From assembly GCA_002403095.1 (NCBI GenBank), contig DHHC01000021.1, positions 1-64,000 on the forward strand: DNA of 64,000 nt. Reading direction: 5' to 3'. The position numbers and the translations under genes are program-made. Shown here one piece after another: positions 7,285-13,849 of the stretch (the first letter of the stretch is position 1; each line of letters starts with the position of its first letter). This stretch comes from Leptolinea sp. UBA4782 (GTDB lineage: Bacteria > Chloroflexota > Anaerolineae > Anaerolineales > Anaerolineaceae). Below the pieces are notes generated by a model, which was given only the letters and a program-made list of their open reading frames with translations, had not been told where the DNA came from and made no database searches.

Positions 7285-9129
7285 TCACTTCCGGGGAGAC
7301 TTCTCTTGAGAAAAATACATCGATTGGATGAAGCTGTCGGTAAACCCTGGATAAATGGTCAACTCAATATAGTTGACCTCCCCTGCTAGCTGGCAGGCGG
7401 CTGCCCGGTTCTTCTTTGAGAGCAGCATCATCTTGGCGCCGGCGCCGGCTGCATTGCCCACCTGGTGATACCGTTCCAGCGGCACATCCGGGAACATGCC
7501 GATGCGCACCGCGCTGGACAGGTCGAGGAAGGTTCCGAAAGCCCCGGCAATGATCCAGCGGTCAACTTCTTCCGCCCCGATTCCGGCGGTTTGCAGCAAT
7601 ACGTTGATACCGGTCCGGATGGCACTCTTCGCAAGCTGGATCTCGTGCACATCCTTGCGCGTGATCACAATGTCCCGGCCAACCCCTGAATCACCGGCTT
7701 CAACCAGCACAAACTCAGAATTGTTGTTTGCCAGGCGCACCCGTTCGTGTTCCCGGTCCATAGCCCCGCGCCGGTCAATAATATGCGCATCCAGCATTTC
7801 AGCGATGCCGCTCAAAATGCCCGTACCGCAGATACCCACTGCTGGCACCCTGCCGATGGTGGTTACATGGACATTCCCATCCTCGATGCGTACTTTTTCA
7901 ATGGCGCCGGCTGAAGCCCGCATACCATCCTTGATATGTGCCCCTTCGAAAGCCGGACCGGATGCGGTGGAACAGGAAAAGATCCGTCCGCGGTCAATCA
8001 GGCTGATCTCGGTATTGGTGCCGATATCCACCAGCACCACCCGCTGGTCTTTTACTTCAGGATAAATACTTAGCAAGGCAGAAGTGTGGTCTCCGCCGAT
8101 ATACCCGGCGATGTTAGCCGGTGTGTGCAGGAGCGCTCCGTCCGCCAGTGCCAGCCCAACCTCACCCGCCAGGATATCAAGCGGCTCTGCCACTGCAGGT
8201 ACATAAGGCGCGGCCCCCAGCTGCCTGACTGGCAGCCGGCAGAAGAAATGGTGCATGGCAGTGTTCCCCACCAGCACTGCATCCACCACCTGGCTGCGCG
8301 CAATCCCGGCTTCGGTACACATGCCTGTAATGGCTTGGTTGAGGGTTTCTACCAGGCGGGTTTGCAGCAGCGTCTGGTTCTCAATCCCCTGGTTGGCAAA
8401 GGCAATCCGGCTGACAATGTCTTCACCGAACGCGATCTGGGGGTTCATCACCCCGGTTTTGGCTGCGGTGATGCCGCTGGCAAGGTCAACCAGGTACAGG
8501 GCAAGTTTGGTCGAACCCATATCCACAGCCAGCCCGTACAGCGGTGTTCCGACAGGCAGCGTTGCCACCAGTATTGCCGCTTCATGGCCAGGTCTGACAG
8601 CCAAACGTACTTTCCAATCCTGTGCACGAAGCATCTCGCTCAGGCGGGTAATCCCTGCCAGGTCTGCCTGCAGCGGGGATAACCCCATTTTCTTCACTTC
8701 CTGGTCAACCCGGGTGAAATCTGAGCGCAGGTCGGTATTGGCAGGCAGCGGGATTTCCAGGTCAAGCGGCACTACCGCCGGATCCAGGTCGAAAAGCCTG
8801 TCCTGCCCGTCCACCTGCAGGCGCTGCATTGCCGGCATGGATTCGGGCGGTATTTCTATCCTGACATCCCCGGCAGGGTAAGCCTGGCAGGCAAGCCGGT
8901 AACCGGCATTCAGCTGATCTGCGGTTAATGTCTCTGTTTCAACCTCAGTAACCGCGGACAGCCTGCCCTTGATCAGCCTCACCTGGCAGGTTCCACAGAT
9001 GCCTGCCCCGCCGCACACTGCAGCAAGGTCTGCACCTGCATGCTGTGCAGCTGCAAGCAGGCTGACATCCCCTGGTACTTCGAGGCGCCTGCCAATGGGG
9101 GTGAATTCGACCTTGTATTGTCCAATCAT
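7285..9129 (-). CDS. RACo/RamA-like corrinoid reductive activator (2Fe-2S plus ASKHA ATPase)
   Basis: A 614-residue protein with an N-terminal plant-type 2Fe-2S ferredoxin domain (first three cysteines in 'CGGAGICGTCQV', fourth in 'RLACQAYPAG', about residues 10-85), a linker domain, and a large C-terminal DUF4445 domain of the ASKHA ATPase superfamily ('VDMGSTKLALYLVD' and 'VLVDIGTNTEISL' phosphate loops). Family members reduce inactive cob(II)amide to cob(I)amide on corrinoid methyltransferases at the cost of ATP. The ATG overlaps the stop of the upstream gene (ATGA at 9126-9129), so translation is coupled; an in-frame codon at 9186 is rejected for that reason. It probably reactivates the corrinoid protein encoded at 10755-11393. 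Confidence 0.9.
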   Translation of the reverse strand: MIGQYKVEFTPIGRRLEVPGDVSLLAAAQHAGADLAAVCGGAGICGTCQVRLIKGRLSAVTEVETETLTADQLNAGYRLACQAYPAGDVRIEIPPESMPAMQRLQVDGQDRLFDLDPAVVPLDLEIPLPANTDLRSDFTRVDQEVKKMGLSPLQADLAGITRLSEMLRAQDWKVRLAVRPGHEAAILVATLPVGTPLYGLAVDMGSTKLALYLVDLASGITAAKTGVMNPQIAFGEDIVSRIAFANQGIENQTLLQTRLVETLNQAITGMCTEAGIARSQVVDAVLVGNTAMHHFFCRLPVRQLGAAPYVPAVAEPLDILAGEVGLALADGALLHTPANIAGYIGGDHTSALLSIYPEVKDQRVVLVDIGTNTEISLIDRGRIFSCSTASGPAFEGAHIKDGMRASAGAIEKVRIEDGNVHVTTIGRVPAVGICGTGILSGIAEMLDAHIIDRRGAMDREHERVRLANNNSEFVLVEAGDSGVGRDIVITRKDVHEIQLAKSAIRTGINVLLQTAGIGAEEVDRWIIAGAFGTFLDLSSAVRIGMFPDVPLERYHQVGNAAGAGAKMMLLSKKNRAAACQLAGEVNYIELTIYPGFTDSFIQSMYFSQEKSPRK

Positions 9130-9824
9130 GGCGTTTCCAGTGCCTGGTGATAGCTGCACATGCTGTTCATCGAGCAGAACTTGCATGGCTTGCCGCCCCT
9201 CTGGATTTGCCCACCCAGGCCGATGGCCATAGAGGCGGATTTACGCGGCAGCATCATGCCGCTAGGCAAGAGCCTGACCAGCTGCGGATCTGGCTGCAGG
9301 GCAGCAAACACCTGGGGCTGCCCCTGCTCAACGCTCCACCCCAACATGCCGGGGCTGAAAGCAATAGTGGAAGATTGTCCTGCTGCCTCTGCCTGCTGCT
9401 CGATCTTCTGGCAATACCAGAAGGAAAGCATATCAACTGCCGCGTTCGCCAGGCCGTCCAGCGCCAGGCTTAGTGCCATATCGCCGTCATGCCCGGCCTG
9501 GTGAATTTTTTCCTCAAGCGCGGAACCAATCGTAACGATTGCCAGGGCTATCCTGTCTGCCCCGTCCAGCTGTTCGCTGATCAATTCCCCTGCCAGTGCG
9601 TATATTCCGTTCAGGAAGATACCCGTCTGTTTGTCCTTGCTGACCGAAAAAGTATCATGAATAACAGCAGGGCTTACCAGCCCTGCCCCAACATCGATCG
9701 CTTTTTCTGCCAGGTCCACCAGGACGGGACGGCGCACACGCACTACGGCCGGATCTGCCCCCTGACCCCGCAGGACCATATCTGCTGTGAAGTCCAGAGG
9801 AATATCTGTGTAGATTTGTGCCAA
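9126..9824 (-). CDS. Stand-alone methionine-synthase-type B12 activation protein with C-terminal Cys motif
   Basis: A 232-residue protein resembling the vitamin-B12-dependent methionine synthase activation domain, known as the last domain of MetH where S-adenosylmethionine serves to remethylate oxidised cobalamin. Seen: 'IGSALEEKIHQAG', 'LSLALDGLANAAVDML', 'FSPGMLGWSVEQGQPQVFAAL' and the loop 'MLPRKSASMAIGLGG'. The last 20 residues carry CX2CX5C ('CKFCSMNSMC'), which MetH itself lacks and which may hold a metal or Fe-S centre. Translation appears to begin at TTG (9824) with GAGG upstream. It lies 9 nt after the homocysteine methyltransferase gene and overlaps the RACo-like gene by 4 nt. Confidence 0.8.
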   Translation of the reverse strand: MAQIYTDIPLDFTADMVLRGQGADPAVVRVRRPVLVDLAEKAIDVGAGLVSPAVIHDTFSVSKDKQTGIFLNGIYALAGELISEQLDGADRIALAIVTIGSALEEKIHQAGHDGDMALSLALDGLANAAVDMLSFWYCQKIEQQAEAAGQSSTIAFSPGMLGWSVEQGQPQVFAALQPDPQLVRLLPSGMMLPRKSASMAIGLGGQIQRGGKPCKFCSMNSMCSYHQALETP

Positions 9825-9833
9825 ACTTAGCCT

Positions 9834-10730
9834 CTATGATGCAGCATCCAGCCGGGATACCGTGGCTGCAATGGCTGCCAGGTGTTCCGGGGATGTACCG
9901 CAGCACCCGCCTACCAGGCTGGCACCGGCTTCTACCCAGGCCGGGACATTATCGCCCATGTCTTGCGGGCTGACATCGTAAACGGTATTGCCGCTTTCGT
10001 CCACCCTCGGAAGGCCGGCATTGGGTTTAAACCAGATCGGCAGGCTGGTAGCAGAACGCAGCTCTCTGAGCGCTTTCATGTTCTCATCCAGGCTGCGCCC
10101 GCAATTGATTCCGAGGATATCCACCTTGAATTGCTGCAGCTCTGCAGCTGCCTGGGCGGGTTTTACCCCCATCATCGTGCGCCCGGCGCGCTCATAGCTG
10201 AAGGAGACCGCCAGAGGCAGGCTGGAGACTGAGCGCACCCCTTTCACCGCAGCCAAAGCCTCGCCGAGGTCGAACTGGGTCTCGATCACAAGCAGGTCCA
10301 CCCCGGCTGCTGCCAGGCTGACAGCCTGGGCTGCGTAGGATGCTTCAGCGTCTGCCGGATCCAGGGTTCCCAACGGGGAAAGCATTTGCCCGGTTGGGCC
10401 AAGAGAACCAGCCACAAAGACATCCGTCCCTTCGGCCGCCTGCTTTGCCAGTGCAGCTGCCTTGCGGTTGATCTCATCGGCTTTATCCTGCAGGTTAGCA
10501 TGCTGCAGCCGGTAGCGGTTGCCATTGAACGAACAGGTCAGGATGACATTCGCTCCCGCCTGGATGAAATCCTGGTGGAGCTGAAGGATCTTTTCCGGAT
10601 GCTCGAGCATCCAGCTTTCACTTAACTGGCCGCTTTCCAGTCCGCGCGCTTGCAGGTTCGTGCCGGTCGCACCATCCAGCACGAGCACTTTGCCGGCTGC
10701 CAGTGTGGCTAAAATATCTTTTGGGGGCAT
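9834..10730 (-). CDS. Homocysteine S-methyltransferase domain protein
   Basis: A 298-residue TIM-barrel protein equal to the first module of MetH. Seen: N-terminal 'LVLDGATGTNLQARGL', 'ILTCSFNGNRYRL', 'DILGINCGRSLDEN' with the first zinc cysteine, and C-terminal 'GASLVGGCCGTSPEHL' with the paired zinc cysteines. Zinc activates the thiol of homocysteine, which takes a methyl group from methylcobalamin. The protein has no B12 or folate module of its own; these jobs would fall to the neighbouring corrinoid protein (24 nt upstream) and the MtmB-like protein. Some relatives use S-methylmethionine or betaine as donor, so other uses are possible. Confidence 0.87.
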   Translation of the reverse strand: MPPKDILATLAAGKVLVLDGATGTNLQARGLESGQLSESWMLEHPEKILQLHQDFIQAGANVILTCSFNGNRYRLQHANLQDKADEINRKAAALAKQAAEGTDVFVAGSLGPTGQMLSPLGTLDPADAEASYAAQAVSLAAAGVDLLVIETQFDLGEALAAVKGVRSVSSLPLAVSFSYERAGRTMMGVKPAQAAAELQQFKVDILGINCGRSLDENMKALRELRSATSLPIWFKPNAGLPRVDESGNTVYDVSPQDMGDNVPAWVEAGASLVGGCCGTSPEHLAAIAATVSRLDAAS

Positions 10731-10754
10731 GTTTCTCTTTTCCCTGAGAGCAGA

Positions 10755-11393
10755 TTACGATGCTGCCAGGCTCTTGGCCAGGGCAACTGCCCGGCTGGCA
10801 TCCGGCGCAAACCCGTCAGCGCCGATTTCGTGGGCATACTGGCTGGTCACCGGCGCTCCACCGATCAGAACCTTCACTTTGCTGCGCAGCCCGGCTTCTT
10901 CCAGGGCTTCGATTGTAGTCTTCATGTTCGGCATGGTGGTGGTTAAAAGGGCAGACATAGCCACAAAATCAGCTTCATTCTCGCGCACGGCATCCACGAA
11001 CTTTTGGGGAGGCACATCCGAGCCGAGGTCAACAATCTCAAATGCGGCGCCTTCGAGCATCATGCTCACCAGGTTCTTACCAATATCATGCAGGTCGCCT
11101 TTTACCGTTCCTATAATGATCTTGCCGGCAGATTTGTAGCTTTCCTTTACCAGGCGTGGCTTGAGGATGCTCAACCCGGCTTGCATTGCCTTGGCGGAGA
11201 TCAGCATTTCGGGCACGAAATACTCGCCCTCTTCAAATAGCTTACCCACCTCGGTCATGGCAACAATCATACCTTCGTTCAGAATCAAAGCAGGATCCAC
11301 ACCTGCGTCCAGGGCTGTTTGCACTGCTGCAGCTGACTTATCGGCTGCCCCATCAATGATGGCGTTATAAATGGCTTTTAAGCTGTCTTCCAT
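10755..11393 (-). CDS. Corrinoid methyl-carrier protein (MtmC/MtbC-like)
   Basis: A 212-residue protein with the two-domain layout of methyltransferase corrinoid proteins: a helical cap (about residues 1-85, 'EVGKLFEEGEYFVPEMLISAKAM') and a Rossmann B12-binding domain with the base-off signature 'GDLHDIGKNLV' (His ligand to cobalt) and 'LIGGAPVTSQYAHEIGADGFAPDA'. It accepts a methyl group from a substrate-specific methyltransferase and hands it to a second one. It is encoded directly after the MtmB-like gene, with its own likely promoter, and before the homocysteine methyltransferase, the position expected for a carrier between the two. Confidence 0.93.
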   Translation of the reverse strand: MEDSLKAIYNAIIDGAADKSAAAVQTALDAGVDPALILNEGMIVAMTEVGKLFEEGEYFVPEMLISAKAMQAGLSILKPRLVKESYKSAGKIIIGTVKGDLHDIGKNLVSMMLEGAAFEIVDLGSDVPPQKFVDAVRENEADFVAMSALLTTTMPNMKTTIEALEEAGLRSKVKVLIGGAPVTSQYAHEIGADGFAPDASRAVALAKSLAAS

Positions 11394-11414
11394 AAGGTCC
11401 GCTCCTTTTCCACA

Positions 11415-11420
11415 ATTATA
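11415..11420 (-). promoter_or_regulatory. -10 element before the corrinoid protein gene
   Basis: On the minus strand TATAAT lies about 20 nt upstream of the corrinoid-protein ATG, followed by an AAGGAG Shine-Dalgarno. The -35 position is G+C-rich and poor. A short G+C hairpin (CCGGCC/GGCCGG near 11430-11443) sits just upstream. This suggests that the corrinoid gene can be expressed separately from the MtmB-like gene. Confidence 0.4.
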
Positions 11421-11532
11421 CTAGCAACCCCGGCCTGGCCGGGTGCTGCCGTGTTTTCCATATTTATGCACTTCATGCCAATCAGCGCGGCCTTATTTAC
11501 CCGCTGATTCGAAAAAAACAGAAAACTTCCTG

Positions 11533-12906
11533 CTACACTTCCAGGCCCAGGCTGCGCACTTCCTGCTTGACTTCATCGTACATGCGCTGCCACCCAGCAA
11601 CCGGTTCAAGCGTTTCCAGGTTGTATGCCTGGTCAAAGCGCACACCCGGGTTGCCTTCCGGCAGGGAGAAAATGGGCTCATAGCGCTGCAGGAGCCGTGA
11701 AACCAGCTCGTTCACCTGGGCAGCATTCAAACCCTGGCGGGTGACTGCATGCCCCACCTCGCCCATCCAGCGCACTTCCAGTCCGGTACCGTTGGGCAGG
11801 GCGCCGTCCGCCGCACCAACCCCTTCCAGGTGGGCGCCACTGTAAGAGATCACGGCGGCATTGGCTGCCACTTCATATAACAGCTCGCAGGTCAGTGCGC
11901 CCGATTTGGGGAAGATGTCTGCCACGATGATGGCAGGCGAATTACGCGCAAAAGCCCGTGCCACCACGCCTTCAACCCACATCACCCCCCGGGTGGATGT
12001 GGCTACATGCCGGATGTGGATGGGATGCAGCAGGTGATAGTCTGCCTGGCATACCAGGTTTGCCAGCATGAAAGAAGCCGCCTGTACCACCGCTGCCCCA
12101 GGTGCATTCCCGGCCAGTCCGCCGACCATCACGCATGCCAGCGAGGCGTTGCGCGCCCCGTAGGTCTTGCCGTTGGCAGCCCGCACCAGGCTGCCGCGGT
12201 CGATCATCAATTCGTTCAGCATCGGAACCAGGTGCGCATCCGTTGGGCGCAGGAAAGCCGGGTTCATCACGCACAGGTCGCCCAGCTCTGAGACACTGCT
12301 CTGGGCGGCCAGCAATCCCATGCCCGAGCGCCCTAGCTTGCGCAGCCCATCACGCAGCAGCGTCAGCTCGTTGCGAGTGGCATACACTTCTTCCGGCTCG
12401 CCGGAAACCACGGGATGACCCTTGTAAGTAACCAGCGAACCGCAGGTTGCCAGGTCTACAATGGGTTCTTTCATCCAGCTCATCACCATCGGCTGGAAGA
12501 TTTCTTCAGGCGTCGGGACTCCCGGGTTGCCAGCCCACACAGCGGGAGGGTTGGTATCCCTTTCTTTTCTCGCACGCAGCACCCGTGCATCACTGCCTTC
12601 GCCGAAAACCAGTTCACGCGGGGCGTTCTGCAAGCCTTCCTCGATCTCAGCACGGCTGAAGCGGATCACCTTACTGGTGGAAACATTATAAACACCCAGC
12701 GTTTCTGCCAGTTCAAGCGCCGCCTGAAATACCCGGTCTACCAGGGCATCATCCAGCGGGATAATCTCCTGCGAATCCCACTTGATGTCATATTTCGAAA
12801 CCAGGCTGCGGGTGGTCATAACCACCCCTTCAAAATCCCAGTCTTCTTTCTTGACCGTTTTTCCCGTACGTGACATTTCAAGTATATCGAGGAACTCTGT
12901 GGTCAT
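11533..12906 (-). CDS. MtmB-family methylamine:corrinoid-type methyltransferase without pyrrolysine
   Basis: A 457-residue protein that I align by eye with monomethylamine methyltransferase MtmB (458 residues) over its whole length: 'KKEDWDF', 'LAETLGVYNVSTSKVIRFS', 'VFGEGSDARVLRAR', 'GRSGMG' near 192-197, 'HLLHPIHIRHVATSTR', 'GTGLEVRWMGEVGHAV' and the end 'MYDEVKQEVRSLGL'. In archaeal MtmB the residue after 'GRPGMGV' is the catalytic pyrrolysine encoded by in-frame TAG; here it is Leu199 (CTG at 12312-12310) and the frame is open throughout. The stop codon is TAG, followed in frame 11 codons later by TAA, so it looks like a true stop. The substrate is unknown; transfer to the adjacent corrinoid protein is inferred. 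Confidence 0.82.
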   Translation of the reverse strand: MTTEFLDILEMSRTGKTVKKEDWDFEGVVMTTRSLVSKYDIKWDSQEIIPLDDALVDRVFQAALELAETLGVYNVSTSKVIRFSRAEIEEGLQNAPRELVFGEGSDARVLRARKERDTNPPAVWAGNPGVPTPEEIFQPMVMSWMKEPIVDLATCGSLVTYKGHPVVSGEPEEVYATRNELTLLRDGLRKLGRSGMGLLAAQSSVSELGDLCVMNPAFLRPTDAHLVPMLNELMIDRGSLVRAANGKTYGARNASLACVMVGGLAGNAPGAAVVQAASFMLANLVCQADYHLLHPIHIRHVATSTRGVMWVEGVVARAFARNSPAIIVADIFPKSGALTCELLYEVAANAAVISYSGAHLEGVGAADGALPNGTGLEVRWMGEVGHAVTRQGLNAAQVNELVSRLLQRYEPIFSLPEGNPGVRFDQAYNLETLEPVAGWQRMYDEVKQEVRSLGLEV

Positions 12907-13083
12907 AGTATCTCCTGAAAGTAATGTGGATTTAAGTTTACCCTAAACCGCGTAACAATTCTGATTGAAAGGAGTATTATATCTATACTTAATTAGTTTT
13001 CATGTATACTAACAATAAGCAGTACCTTACAGACCCGAAAAGATACTCTGTTCAGAAATTAAAACCCAAAGGAGGTGGTGAAA
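12907..13083. promoter_or_regulatory. Divergent promoter region between the methyltransferase and ECF transporter operons
   Basis: AT-rich spacer. On the minus strand TATAAT at 12981-12976 and CAGGAG just before the ATG serve the MtmB-like gene. On the plus strand TATACT at 13005-13010 is the best -10 for the transporter operon, without a clear -35. I looked for the TPP riboswitch core (CTGAGA and its partner) because the transporter is of a thiamine-precursor type, and did not find it. Confidence 0.45.
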
Positions 13084-13158
13084 GTGGCTTTATACATTCT
13101 GGTGAACGTGGTTATCCTGGTAGTGCTGGGCCTGATCGCCCGTTTCTTCAGTAAATGA
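13084..13158 (+). CDS. 24-residue membrane microprotein upstream of ykoE
   Basis: A GTG-started frame of 24 codons with a strong Shine-Dalgarno (AAAGGAGGTG at 13068-13077, 6 nt spacer). The product is almost entirely one hydrophobic helix (about residues 3-19, rich in Val, Leu and Ile) ended by 'ARFFSK', a single-span membrane peptide with a positive tail. It lies 48 nt before the YkoE gene and would be the first gene of that operon. The quality of the ribosome binding site and the clean topology argue for a real small gene; it could equally be a leader peptide that sets expression of the transporter. I know no named family for it. Confidence 0.6.
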   Translation: MALYILVNVVILVVLGLIARFFSK

Positions 13159-13206
13159 AACCTGTAATACTTTCGTATCAAATCAATCTAGAGGAGGAGT
13201 AATTCA

Positions 13207-13773
13207 ATGGAAAAACGTGGTGGTTGGGATTTTAAATATAAAACTCGCGATATTGTCATAATCGCGGTTATTGCAGCAATTGCAGGTGTGGTCAATACCG
13301 GTATTGGCAACCTGTGGTACCTGGCAAATACATCGCTTGGCCCAATGGGTGGTGCATTGCTGCAAGGCGCATTCATGTGGGCTTATGTCCTGGTCATGTG
13401 GCTGGTCCGCCGTCCCGGTGCTGCCATTTTACTTGGCATTATTGAAACAACCGTAGAGGTTTTAATGGGCAATGCCTCTGGTATCGGCACCCTGGGTTGG
13501 GGCCTTTTCCAGGGCCTGGGCGTTGAGGTAATTATGGCCATCAGCGGTTACAAAAAATTCGGCCTGCTGGCTGCCATGATGGCTGCTGCGGGCGCTTCAC
13601 AATTCGGTACCGTCTGGACCGCCATTCTCTTCGGCTGGGATCCAGCTTACGCCAAAGATGTCTGGCTGGCAATCCCGATCAACTTGATCTCGGGTCTTGT
13701 GATTAGTGGTTTGCTGGGGTATTATTTAGCCAAGGCGCTGGCAAAAACAGGTTTGATCCGCTCGGCTCAATAA
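13207..13773 (+). CDS. ECF transporter S component, YkoE family
   Basis: A 188-residue integral membrane protein with about five to six hydrophobic spans ('DIVIIAVIAAIAGVVNTGIG', 'GALLQGAFMWAYVLVMW', 'GAAILLGIIETTVEVLMG', 'LGWGLFQGLGVEVIMAI', the end segment 'INLISGLVISGLLGYYLAKA'). The blocks 'LGPMGGALLQG', 'RRPGAAILLGIIE' and 'GLFQGLGVEV' fit the YkoE family, substrate-binding subunit of a hydroxymethylpyrimidine/thiamine precursor ECF transporter in Bacillus. A GAGGAGG Shine-Dalgarno precedes the ATG. The ATPase and T component follow in the same order as in ykoEDC. No thiamine genes are nearby, so the ligand is not certain. Confidence 0.8.
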   Translation: MEKRGGWDFKYKTRDIVIIAVIAAIAGVVNTGIGNLWYLANTSLGPMGGALLQGAFMWAYVLVMWLVRRPGAAILLGIIETTVEVLMGNASGIGTLGWGLFQGLGVEVIMAISGYKKFGLLAAMMAAAGASQFGTVWTAILFGWDPAYAKDVWLAIPINLISGLVISGLLGYYLAKALAKTGLIRSAQ

Positions 13774-13796
13774 CCTGAATTTAATTTTCCAGATCG

Positions 13797-13837
13797 GCGG
13801 GAAAGGGATGTGTCACCGTTCACCCTTTCCCGCTTTT
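13797..13837 (+). terminator. Terminator-like hairpin between ykoE and ykoD
   Basis: An 11-bp perfect stem (GCGGGAAAGGG at 13797-13807 with CCCTTTCCCGC at 13823-13833), a 15-nt loop and TTTT at 13834-13837, directly before the ATPase gene. It has the form of an intrinsic terminator inside the operon and may lower expression of the ATPase and T component relative to the S component. Confidence 0.6.
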
Positions 13838-13849
13838 CGGGACTAAACC

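Noticed and set aside
11500..11535. TAG stop codon of the MtmB-like gene as a pyrrolysine codon with readthrough
   Set aside because: The frame already gives a full-length MtmB-sized protein (457 residues) with the normal C-terminus; after TAG only 11 codons follow before TAA, and the position does not match the internal pyrrolysine site.
12907..13083. TPP riboswitch before the YkoEDC-type transporter
   Set aside because: The conserved CTGAGA and its partner helix were not found in the spacer; the AT content is also too high for the usual structure.
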